Source: Agrocybe praecox
Lineage: Eukaryota; Basidiomycota; Agaricomycetes; Agaricales; Agrocybaceae
DNA: 64,000 nucleotides
Direction: 5' to 3'
Assembly (NCBI GenBank): GCA_964017145.1
Contig: OZ024852.1
Span: 186,001 to 250,000 of the forward strand
Each line of letters begins with the position of its first letter. Position 1 is the stretch's first letter. The notes under the pieces are model-generated. The model did not search any database, was not told where the DNA came from, and worked only from the letters and a program-made list of their open reading frames with translations. A program made the translations under genes and the position numbers. Shown here piece by piece: positions 46,464 through 57,000 of this stretch.

Positions 46464-49038
46464 ATGGATCCAAGCGAACAGCTGTCAGGGTTCACCAATT
46501 TACTTATTACTGGAGGAACGATCACGCACGTTAATGGTAACTACTACCATGTTCATGGAGGAGTCAAAGGTGCGCCATAAAATGCTGAAATGTGGAAACC
46601 TTTCGTCAAACATTCCAGCAGGAGGATACGAGCGACTGCTCGATCAGATAGCACCGAATGCACTTCACGACTCTGGACACATCCTAGACCCACCAAAATG
46701 CCATCCTAACACTAGGGTAGCTGTTATCCAGAAAATCCTGGACTGGGCGTCAGCAATTGACGTTGACACACAAGATAAATTGGTTATGTGGCTCAGCGGT
46801 GCTGCAGGCGCTGGGAAATCGGCAATAGGCAGGAGTATCTCCGAGCAGTGGATCGCAAAAGGTCTACTGCTGGCAAGCTTCTTCTTTGGGAGGACGGACT
46901 CAACTCGAAACCATGCACGCTCTCTCATACCCACACTTGCATACCAGATCGGCATCATACATCCTGGGATACGTCAGTCGGTCGTCTCCTTTATCGAACA
47001 TGATCCTATGATCTTCTCTCGCTCTCTTCTGACCCAGTTCAGATCCCTCGTAATCAATCCATTATCCAATTACTTTGCAAATCAACCTCAATCGTCACCT
47101 TTTCTGATAGTTATCGATGGTCTGGATGAATGCACCGACGAAACAATGCAGCACAATATTTTACTGACAATCATGGAGGTCTTAACAAGCTCGAAATTAC
47201 CCTTGCGCATCCTGGTCTGCAGTCGCCCAGAAAGCAGAATCACTGCAGCTTTTAGCTCGACCAAAATGCGCGCAATTCTTGGTCGCCTACATCTGGGGAA
47301 TGAATACCATCCTGACGAGGACATTAGGCTCTTTTTACGAGATAGCTTTCACGAAATTAGGGAAAACCATATTTTCAAGGAATCTTTACCCTCTTTATGG
47401 CCGAGCATAGAGATAATCAACGAGTTACTCAGGAAATCGTCAGGACAATTTATCTATGCCGCCACTGTTATTAAGTATGTGGAATCAAGTCGACATTTAC
47501 CTCACCAACGCCTCGATGCTGTCTTAAAGCTTCGTCCCCCTTTTAAAGATTTACCATTTACCGAGCTGGATGCGCTTTACACTTATATATTGTTGAAAAC
47601 TCAGGACATATCCGTGGTCCTTCGCATTCTTGCTTTCTCCTTGCTTTACCACGATTTCTCTGTCAGTGACATTGAAATGATCCTCGACTTGGAACCGGGA
47701 AATCTCAAAGTATATCTCTCCGAGCTTGGATCACTTATAGAATTTTCTCCTGTCTTTGACGTCACACATCCGACCTACACTATTATTCGAATACTGCATG
47801 GGTCGCTGACAGATTTCTCACTGGACCCTCAACGATCACAGATTCTCTCCATTAATTTGACTTCTCATAGAGCACAACATATTTGTAGTATATTGCAAAA
47901 GATAGCAGGTACGCTCTCTCATGGGACTTCTCATCAGGCCAATTACACGCATATGCTTATATTGCCATTCTTGCGCTTGTAGATCCGTATAATGAGTACG
48001 CTTTTCGTTCAGGATCCATGAGCCCATTTTTCCAGCTGCACCCATTACCCGAACATCTATACACTCAAGATCTCATAAAAGCAGTCGAAAATATATCGAT
48101 TCTTGCCTTCCTCAATTCCCCAATACATCATTCGGAGTTCTTCCTGCTCTATTTCTTTACTTTCTTGGCTTCATCAGTACGGTCTCTGCTCTTCAAAAAT
48201 TTGTTCTGACTTGACATTTTCTTAGAAGGAAATAGATCGGATTAAACCCCTCTACTGGAAACACATAAAATCTTTGTGCGATACGGTCCTAATGACCCTC
48301 CAAGAACACTATATTGACGACTGCGCGATGAATCTGTCATTCTCACTTCATTATCTGATGCCATGGGGTCCTTCCGAGTGCGATGACTGGTCCATCTTTT
48401 CAAAGTCGACGTGCAATAGCTATTTTCAAAGGCAGGTGATGACGCACCTGCCTGGCGGTCTAGGACTTGAGGAAGTGGGTTTATCGCTGGCATCTTCGGT
48501 CGATGTCCAACGTCAGCAAAAGATTTTTACAAGATCCGCGACGTATTGCATCCAATGGCTCTGCGAACGAGGAAGATTCGAAAAAGAAACATCGCAAATC
48601 CTGGGTGTAATAGATAAAGCAAAAAGAAGAGAAAGACCGTGGATGTGGCGCAGGACCTCCCCAAGGCGATTCCCCTTCAAGCAACTGGTCGCGGCTCCCA
48701 GATCCGGGAGGGTCCATTGTACAAGATACGAAAAGGCCCTACGTGAACGGAAACTGATGGGTAGCTACGGTGTAATATATTCCATGAAGGAATATCTTAG
48801 ACGTAAAAAATCCGACAAACTTTGGGGGGCATCGCAGTACTGGATCAAATATGTTTTCCTTCTTAAAGCGCTTGCATATTTCTTGCCTCGAGCGGCAAGA
48901 TATTACCCACTCAATGATATGTGCCAAAATGGAGTGTTCGCGTCAATGTCTTGTCTGTTTCCAAAGCATGCTAAAGGAGCACGCACTGCGATGAAAGATT
49001 ACCTTAGGAGGATGGGACTCATGGGAGCAGAATCTTGA
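46464..49038 (+). CDS. NACHT-domain NLR-like protein 2
   Basis: Tandem paralogue of the preceding gene with the same four-exon structure (46464-46569, 46619-47908, 47983-48176, 48226-49038), 800 residues. The short N-terminal exon ends TITHVNGNYYHVHGGVK. The NACHT core is almost identical (GAAGAGKS, LIVIDGLDEC). Differences rise after LTSSKLPLRILVCSR and are strong in the C-terminal half, for example at SPVFDVTHPTYTI. Both frames are intact. The steep change from near-identity to divergence along the protein suggests gene conversion in the ATPase part or selection for change in the C-terminal half. Same inferred role: STAND switch protein without repeat domain. Confidence 0.85.
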
Positions 49039-49168
49039 CTATGTTTAGCCTTTAGAGCGTGGTTCAGCCGCTCAAGCGCTCATGAAATCATTGATCATCA
49101 TGTAGTGAACTACGTAGCTCAGCATGATTCCTAGTAAAAGGTTAAATTTTCGAAATGATAAATAATAT

Positions 49169-51448
49169 TCAATAACTATCTCTCCTCCGTCTTCTTGTAT
49201 GTCCGTATCTATGCCCATATCCTGTTCCGAGTCCTTCATTAGTACCTTCCACCTCATCCGCAAGAAAACTCTTTCTGTTCCTGCTTCCTCGGATCCCACC
49301 ACCCCCATTCCCCGCTCCACCAATCCCAAACAACTTGCTAAAGAAACTATGCGGCTGCCCTGCCACTGGATGCGGAGGTGGTTGACCAAATGTATTATTT
49401 GGTGGTCGCGGAGGCGGCAAAGGCTGATGTGGGTCATACGGCGCATAAGGTAGGCCAGACGACGCCGCAAAGAGGGAGGCGGAGGGTGGAGGCGGGGTAC
49501 GCATTGTCGTTGTTCCTGTTGGTCCGCCAAAGGCAATGGGCTGCGATGGTACCTGGTACATTCCTCCGAGCCCCACATTTGGTTGCGGAGAGACCGGCAG
49601 CTGCTGTCGAATAAATGGTTGCTGTACGGGCGGCATAGACTGTCTGGCTGCCGTCCCATATCCATATCCATGACCATTGCCAACGGTGTTTCTCTGCTGA
49701 AGAGCAGACTGCGGATAAGCTGCTAAGCCCCCTCCAGCTCCGCCATATGGCGCTGCTCCATAACCTCCACTCATATAATGGGCAGCGTAATCTGCAGGAT
49801 ACCTAGCCGCCCTATCTGCTTCTCTAGCCCTCGAGCTCGAAACCAAGTACCTATCGTCAACCGATTTCGACCTCCGTCGGGAATATACTGGTCTAGTTGT
49901 AGCTGGCACTGCGGGTGACGGATTCATTGATGACATGCGTGAATCATAACGAGTGCTACCAGGAACCTGACCGATCCAAAGTTCTTCTGAATTCGAGGCT
50001 GATCTATGGTTATGTCCATGGCGATGCCCATGTTTGAGGCGGCTCGCACTGGAATCTCGATGTCGACTTGAACGATGGTGCCCATGATAATTTCTCTCTC
50101 TCTGGTGTTCTGAGCTGCGCTCACGACTGGGATACCGATCCCGACTACGATCCTCATGCCGTGACCTTGAATGCTCCTGCTTCTTTGAGTTGTATTTATC
50201 GACAATTGCTTCTCCGAGATTCTGTATACCTTGAACGACAGCGGCGGCTCCATGTTTCTTGCCTTGATCATATCTTCCAGGGGATGAGTAAGGCCTATAG
50301 GAAGAAGTGGTGGTATGTCCGTGACGAGCTGGATTCGCACTCGTGTTCGAGTATCGAGGACCTGATGCTTGATTCTGAGTCGAGTATCTTTGCTCAGCAT
50401 CCGATGGTGGTAGGTTCGGATTGATAGGTCCAGGCTGTCCCTCTGCCGGACCTCCATACCCTTCTGGTCTACTTCTCGTCCGTCTGTCGCGTCCACGTCT
50501 ACTGCTCACTGGAATATAGTCCTTCGGAATCCCAACAGCGTCTCGAGCGCCATCATTAAGTCCATAAGGTGATTCGGAAATGTGCATGGCTCTGGAAGGC
50601 TGAGAATATGTCTTCGCCCTTCTGTCTGCCCTAGCGTTTGGCTCCGAGCGTGTGGTTGCTTCTGGAGACAGATGCGGAGGAGGAGAATAATATCTTTCTC
50701 TCGACTGCGATCTGGGTCTCCGTCTCGATTTATTTCTGCGCGTATTCGCGTCCATCTTCGCAGCAGGAATAGCCATTGTATTTCCGGGTCCTTGATCTAC
50801 GTCCTCCGTATCCATTTCTCTCAAATTCATCTGCTTCTCGAATTCAGACCTCATCTGCTCCACCCACTCCTCATCACTGTGCTTGTGGTGGTGTGTAGAA
50901 CGACCTCTTTCTCGCTGCCACCCTATGTCTCTCTCGGAAGAGGGTTTAGGAAAGATAATGGTATTCATTCCTGGCTGTGGTGCTTGCATCTCCCTTGGTA
51001 ATTGGGCTTGTATTGGTATAATAGGGACAGTGGTTGATGCTCCAGCCGATAGAGGTTTGTTATAATTTGTCGGAGTGAAGCCAGTCCTTGGGAGATAATT
51101 CGGGATAGGCATGGGTCCTGGGACGCTGGCTCCGATGTCTGTAGCTCCTCCAATGTCCAAATATCCATTTCCAAAGGTATGACCACCCCCGTACCCAGCC
51201 GCCCCCGTATTTCCAACTTCAACTCCCCCAGGATTCATATTGAATCTGGGAAGATTCTCCGTACCCGAGTACGGAGTGGTGCCTGCATTCGTCGCGTTCA
51301 CGTATCCGTCCATTGATCTCTGGCCGTATCGTTCGGATGTAACAAAAGAATGGGCAGACGCGGATGGAGGTTGGTATGCGAAATCTCTTACTCGAATTGG
51401 CGGTCCAGTAATATTATTAATAGCACTCTGAGGTGGAAACGTGGACAT
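49169..51448 (-). CDS. Arg/Ser/His-rich disordered protein B
   Basis: A single frame of 759 residues, paralogous to protein A at 40568-42466. The N-terminal half is Pro/Gly/Asn-rich with MSTFPPQSAINNI. The middle has RRNKSRRRPRSQSRERYYS, GGPAEGQPGPINPN, SRSRHEDRSRDRYPSRERSS and His-rich HGHRHGHNHRS. Then RRRSKSVDDRYLV, a Gly/Ala/Tyr region, Pro-rich PPPPSASLF, FFSKLFGIGGAG and a terminal RRRRRDSY follow. No domain with known fold is visible. The shared C-terminal FFxKLFGIG motif is the only likely ordered element. Convergent with NACHT gene 2 (131 bp apart). The A and B pair brackets the NACHT pair. Confidence 0.75.
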   Translation of the reverse strand: MSTFPPQSAINNITGPPIRVRDFAYQPPSASAHSFVTSERYGQRSMDGYVNATNAGTTPYSGTENLPRFNMNPGGVEVGNTGAAGYGGGHTFGNGYLDIGGATDIGASVPGPMPIPNYLPRTGFTPTNYNKPLSAGASTTVPIIPIQAQLPREMQAPQPGMNTIIFPKPSSERDIGWQRERGRSTHHHKHSDEEWVEQMRSEFEKQMNLREMDTEDVDQGPGNTMAIPAAKMDANTRRNKSRRRPRSQSRERYYSPPPHLSPEATTRSEPNARADRRAKTYSQPSRAMHISESPYGLNDGARDAVGIPKDYIPVSSRRGRDRRTRSRPEGYGGPAEGQPGPINPNLPPSDAEQRYSTQNQASGPRYSNTSANPARHGHTTTSSYRPYSSPGRYDQGKKHGAAAVVQGIQNLGEAIVDKYNSKKQEHSRSRHEDRSRDRYPSRERSSEHQRERNYHGHHRSSRHRDSSASRLKHGHRHGHNHRSASNSEELWIGQVPGSTRYDSRMSSMNPSPAVPATTRPVYSRRRSKSVDDRYLVSSSRAREADRAARYPADYAAHYMSGGYGAAPYGGAGGGLAAYPQSALQQRNTVGNGHGYGYGTAARQSMPPVQQPFIRQQLPVSPQPNVGLGGMYQVPSQPIAFGGPTGTTTMRTPPPPSASLFAASSGLPYAPYDPHQPLPPPRPPNNTFGQPPPHPVAGQPHSFFSKLFGIGGAGNGGGGIRGSRNRKSFLADEVEGTNEGLGTGYGHRYGHTRRRRRDSY

Positions 51449-52020
51449 GAGATTGAGTTATTGAAAACTAACGCGAGACTGAAGAACTAGAAGAAATCAG
51501 CAAAGTAACGAATGGCAAGAAAAAGTCTTACATTCCCCAGGAAGTTAATAAAGATGGGATACGACACTTCGAATTCAAAGATGACTAGATGGAAATGAAG
51601 GGTATCAGAGAATATACAAAGACTTGATAGAAAAGGGCGAACCGTATACGTCATAACGGTTATTCGTATTCTTGAGTCTTGACCATTTCGAAATGACGAG
51701 CAGCTCTCCACAGGGCCCAGGCTCCGTGGGTTATAAGTATGTCCGAAATACATATTTACAGAAATCCTTTGTCAGCATAGTTTTGGTACATAGTACTAAT
51801 CCAAATTCGCACACGGTAGCACGTGAAGAATACGCGTCGCGACGGTCGGACTTCCGCCTTGTGTATTGAACCTGGATCAATCTAAGTTTGTGTGTATGAC
51901 TCAGGACAAGGCATCACGATCCCAACCCCAGTCTTGAGCTACAATTCAAACCTTGTCGCGCAAATATTTCACTTTAACCGCCCGCGCCCACACAGAACGT
52001 CACCCAACGAGTGCATCACC
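51449..52020. other. Intergenic, no gene seen
   Basis: Leader region of protein B and spacer before the first tRNA-Ile. Confidence 0.45.
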
Positions 52021-52094
52021 GGCCGACTAGCTCAGCTGGTTAGAGCGTCGTGCTAATAACGCGAAGGTCTTGGGTTCGATCCCCACGTTGGCCA
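52021..52094 (+). tRNA. tRNA-Ile(AAU), copy 1
   Basis: 74 nt without intron. Acceptor strands GGCCGAC and GTTGGCC pair with one G-T. D arm TAGCTCAGCTGGTTAGAGC, anticodon loop CTAATAA (anticodon AAU) and T loop TTCGATC are standard. Discriminator A. Identical to the copy at 53570. Confidence 0.93.
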
Positions 52095-52539
52095 GCCAAT
52101 TCTTTTTGACTTCGGTCCCGCCCAAGGCGCAGCAGCTAGACCTGTTTTGATGGACGCATCGACAGCGTACTTTGCCTCCCCTAATGCGGAAGATGATTGC
52201 GCTTACTGTTTCATTTATCGTCGACGTTAACACTATAAGGAGGCGGAGCCGCATAAAACATCTAACTTTGGACCAGGAAGGCCTGTACTAATGTAGTGTA
52301 CAAGATTGGATTCACTAAATTATTTGTCTGCTAAATGGGTGACACTATTGACTTTGTTTTCCCCTTTCTGTATGGCAATAATTGCATCACCCACTTGGTC
52401 AAATCCGTCAAAATGTGTTCCTTGTGTATTTTCTGGAAAGTCTTACCATGTTTGAATTTGTCAGATAAATTTTTAAGTTGTTAGAATAATGATATTAATA
52501 TTAAGTTTATTAATTGTTGTGACTTCAAGGACGTGATGA

Positions 52540-53440
52540 ACTTACAGTGTACCGTCCGTGTAGTTTCGCAGTTCCGAGGGCGGCATCAAGCATCTCTCCG
52601 CCAACGCTATCCAAGTACCTGTCATAAAATTAGTATTCACACAAGAATGAAATAGCATGCTGGCTACGTACAGACCTTCTTCATGTCCATCTTCGCGAGC
52701 TGGATCGAACATATATGCAGTAAAATATATATTATGTATATTTTCACCGTATATATTGAGTATATAGCGATCAAAGTCAGGGCCCAGCAGTGATTACCCA
52801 CCTGCTCCGGAGGGTGAGTCAAAGTTTAAGCCTAAGAGGAGAAATATGTACGATCCAACAGGTCTTCCACCGCTACTAACAAATGAAAACTCCCTGTGAC
52901 AAATGATATCCAATAAATAAATAAGTGCATACACTGCATTCAGTAAGACTATACCTTTTTGCCGTGAGTGTGTATTCTCCACGCTATAAACGCCATATAA
53001 ACGCCTATATCAGTATCTACCACTCTTTATTAATCAAACATTGGACACCAAAACATACACAAAACTCCGATGAACGTAGACAGCGCCAAGTTCTCTGCGT
53101 TTGTGTCTAATCAAGACGAGCACTTACTCATCATTCCTGAAATATAATACCCTTTCTTTGCTTCATGGCCCTCCGAGCAAAAGACAACAGCTATGCCATA
53201 GCCGGTGATACTATTACTAATGAATATGTTCGTTAGATTTGATAATCGCACCGAGAAAATCCCGCTTACCTGGGTTACCTTTCGTTAAGCGTAAAGGCTC
53301 GATAGTCACGTATACATACGTCCCCGCCTATATGGGTCTACCGACAGGTCCATTGCAGCTCCAGAGTCTTCAGAAGAATACCTCCATTGAGAGAAACGTT
53401 GACAGGAAGACGGGTATGATAAGAAAAATGTATACACCCG
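52540..53440 (-). pseudogene. NADP-dependent alkenal/prostaglandin reductase-like pseudogene
   Basis: Minus-strand blocks in several frames follow the order of medium-chain NADP-dependent double-bond reductases. The N-terminal block is NVSLNGGILLKTLELQ (usual VPLNGGFLVKTL). Next come a fragment YRAFTLNE, a weak GVYMAFIAW block, the cofactor-binding FSFVSSGGRPVGSYIFLLL (usual FVSxGAGPVGSxxxQLAK), and YLDSVGGEMLDAALGTAKLHGRY (usual YxDNVGGExLDAAL). Stops and frame changes separate all blocks and the catalytic core is incomplete. It is a dead gene lying between two identical tRNA-Ile genes. Confidence 0.7.
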
Positions 53441-53569
53441 TAACCTTTGGATGAGGCACGCTTAATAGAAGCTTACTAAAACTTGACTAGAACATCAGAG
53501 GAGAAATATCTTCTCCAGACAAATTAGGCGCCCGCTGCCGATGGCGGCCGGCCCTCCTGAAACATCATT

Positions 53570-53643
53570 GGCCGACTAGCTCAGCTGGTTAGAGCGTCGT
53601 GCTAATAACGCGAAGGTCTTGGGTTCGATCCCCACGTTGGCCA
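53570..53643 (+). tRNA. tRNA-Ile(AAU), copy 2
   Basis: Same 74-nt sequence as the tRNA at 52021 in the same orientation, 1.55 kb downstream. Flanking sequence differs, so the copies are not part of a recent large duplication. Confidence 0.93.
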
Positions 53644-54098
53644 ATCAATGTCTTTTTGCTGTAGTTTCGTTGATCGACGTACCGTTGAGGGATTATGGAC
53701 TTCTCTTTTTTATGTCTTTTTCTTCTCTTTCTTCTTTTTCTTTTGAGACGGGTAGGTTACCACGCTCCTTCCATCTATTCCGAAAAAGTGAAATTTCACC
53801 ACAGCTGACACGCTACGAGATAATGCACGATTACACATTCTGCCGAATAGCGTGAGGCTCGAGAGGACTTATCTATTTCGTCTTGGAGGCCTACGTTTCG
53901 TTTCCACTAAAACCCTGTTTCTTAGCTTGATCCAGTTTTCGCTCGAGATTAGGGACTCTTGAGACGTATAAAATCTAAACCAATGGGCACCAATCAGTTT
54001 GTCGTTGAGATTGTCAAAACGTTGTGTGTGTGGGGGGGGCGGGGTTGTGGTTTTCCAGTTCTATGAAGTTTTTATAGTAGCAGAATACATTAAAATAT
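53644..54098. other. Intergenic, no gene seen
   Basis: Spacer with pyrimidine-rich tracts. 3' flank of the four-helix/receiver gene on the minus strand. Confidence 0.45.
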
Positions 54099-57000
54099 TC
54101 AATATCCCCCAAATCTTTTCCATGATACATCATCCTTCTTACGATTGGTTAAATTTGAGATATATTCAAAACAAACTTCAGCACTGGTGGTGGAACCTGC
54201 CGCATCATATGCCTCCACATATCGAGTCTCGTTGATGCTGGTACCACAGTAAATGAGTACCGGAGCCTTGTAAAGATGGCCTCTGAGGTACTGAAGGAAA
54301 ATTTGCCCAGCTCTATAGTTGAGGAAGGTTCCTTTGTCAAGTGTAAATTCTTCGCGCGCGTTATCGCTAATGAAGCGCACAAGAGACGCGTCATCGTTTT
54401 CTCGAAGGAACGCTATCAGAACGTAAGTAAATTAGTATAAAAGCTTAAGTGGCATCAATATTTTAATTTTCACGTACCTTCGTTGTCCTCGATCCATGCC
54501 TTCGCGAGAGCAGTTGAGGTCAATTGTACGACTTGCACGCCCATGTGAAACGCCGTCGCTACCTCATAGTCATTGTAATCCGGATTGTCATCGACCCATA
54601 TTACTAAAGGTGTCCTCAGCTGGGCCTTTAATCCGAAGTTGTTTTTCCGCTCCCGGAGAACGTGTATGTTGCTTTCTATAGACTGTGGGGAGCCCACCAG
54701 GTCTACGGCCGAAAAGCACAAAGAACGACTCCATTCGACAAGTACACAATGTGCCGGAACCATGCCGTGATCGCATCAATTTTGCAAACTCCGAAACGGA
54801 CTTCATCAAAATTTGACCTCATTGTTCGAAGACCATCCATTGACGACCCGACGGCACTCTCTTGTTCCATTTTTCAACATTCATAATTTACCTAGCAATG
54901 GAATTACCTCCGATTCACCCTTACACAAACCAGAACGACGTCATATTCGAATGCCACTTCACTTCCGACGCTTAGCAACAACCAATCGGCAATATTTCAA
55001 AATTTCTCTTTGTATGTGCCATGCAATTCTTCCTTTTTTATACATATTCCCTTTCATGTTTAGACTCGTTTCTTTCCATTCATAATATCGCTTCCTTCCA
55101 CCCTGTTAATATCCTATGTACTCGCCATCGTCTCGTTGTTCCCATCACCTTTCATCTCTTTTTTTACAAATCATTTCCTTCCTTCGTAGCATCCCTCCTG
55201 CCTACGCTGTGGGCGTGCTCAGATACCCAACTCGTCTCGCTTTATCGTCCCACTTCATTTATTTTCACAAAACTCGAACCACCTTTTGATTTGTAGACAG
55301 ACAAACTTAGTATAAATACATAGATATTTTGTCTGTAGAATCTCTAGTCAAATACACGACCCTTTTTCTCTCTCATCTTGCTAAGACGTCGAGCACACGT
55401 AACGCCAACGTCTACGCTATCAAAAACGCCACGAAACGTGCATTGCTCGCTGTCCAAAACGATCGTATCATCGTTCGGACCTCTACTCTCTTGGTACACC
55501 TCTCACAACCTTTCTCATTCTATCACCGTCACGGTTTGGACCCCTGAGACGATTCCGACTCGTCTCAAACCTTTATTCGAACTCAAACGACTTTCGATCG
55601 TTTCAAGTGGAGCCCACCGCGAGGGGTTCCAAACCTTGTTCTATTTACTGTCAACAAACCTTTTCCTTACTGTCAACATCCATTGCCAGTATTTTAGGGA
55701 TCTTTCCTGCCTAACGGATTGATCCTCATCGTTCTTTCGCCACGGATCTCGAATTCGGTGCCCTACCGTACCCATCATCTGTATACAACACGTCTCGACA
55801 ATTCCAAACTCCTGACAGCGACTCCGACAGCTCAGGAGACTTCGAAATTCGTGTACCAACCCTCAGACCCGTTGTATCTTGGAACACAACCACCCCCACT
55901 TCTATCAACAATCAGCAACCATTTACAATGTCAGCTCCTTCCACTACCGGCACTATGCCATCGAGAAACCACAGCTCTGCGCCGAAATTCGATGGCAAGG
56001 CATCCAACCTTATGTTATTCCTAAATGATGTCGAGAACCTGGCTACCATGAACTCCCTCTCGCCCAAGCAAACAGTCGAATGGGCTATACGATACTGCCC
56101 CGCTGAGAACTACGAACTCTGGAATTCGCTCGATTCTGCCAAAGGCGCTGACTGGGCTGCGTTCAAAACAGAGTTATGCAGCTACTATCCTGGCTCAGCT
56201 GGCGACCGTCGATACTCGGTAGCAAACCTCGAACTACTCGTCGAGAAACAGGCTGGAAGCCCGATTACCACGTCCGACCAATTCGGTCTGTACTACAGAT
56301 CATTCACCACGGTTTCGCGCTACCTCATCGATAAAAGCAAGCTCACTGATCGGGAAGTCAGCACCCTCTTCATTCGAGGTTTTGATTTCTCGTTCAGATC
56401 TCAAGTACGAGCACAGCTACGTGCGGAAAATCCTAAGCATCACAGCGACGACCCTTACACATTGAAACAGATAAGCGACGCTGCGCTCTTCCTTCTATCC
56501 TGCAACAGCGACGATGTAACCAGCGAAGTTGGACCTATCATCCCGAGCTTTACAACCCCAACCATAAAACGCGAGGTAGTCGATGCATCGAACCTAAGCA
56601 ACATTTATCAAGCCAGCAACTTCAATGCCAATGCTATCGTCTCCGAGCTCATCAAGCAGCTTAATCTCCAGCCAGGCTCAGTTATGAACGCATCTGCCAC
56701 CTCCCAGAACGTTCAGTCATCCCCCATGACGAATTTTATACCCCGAAATCGTACCAATGGATGTCTCTTCTGCTCAGACGAATCACACTACTTCAACAGT
56801 TGTCCAAAAGTTGCAGAATACATTCAGAGGGGTCTCTGTTCTCGCAACAATGATAACTTCATTATTCTACCTAATGGACAACGTATAACGCCTCGACTAA
56901 GCCCAGGACGTAACATAATGGAACGGATCGACAACTGGCATCGATCTAACCCCAGCAATGCTACCACCGTCTCTTCAAACTTCGTTGGTGCGACCACTAT

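Noticed and set aside
52690..52794. A/T-rich stretch ending CCCAGCAGTG, like the end of the 14786 TIR element
   Set aside because: The matching left end (CACTGCTGGG) was not found in the neighbourhood, so it may be chance or a solo end.
54813..55722. Several 70-110 codon frames in the LTR, repeated at 62245-63124
   Set aside because: They are duplicated only because the LTRs are duplicated; no start, motif or conservation suggests coding.
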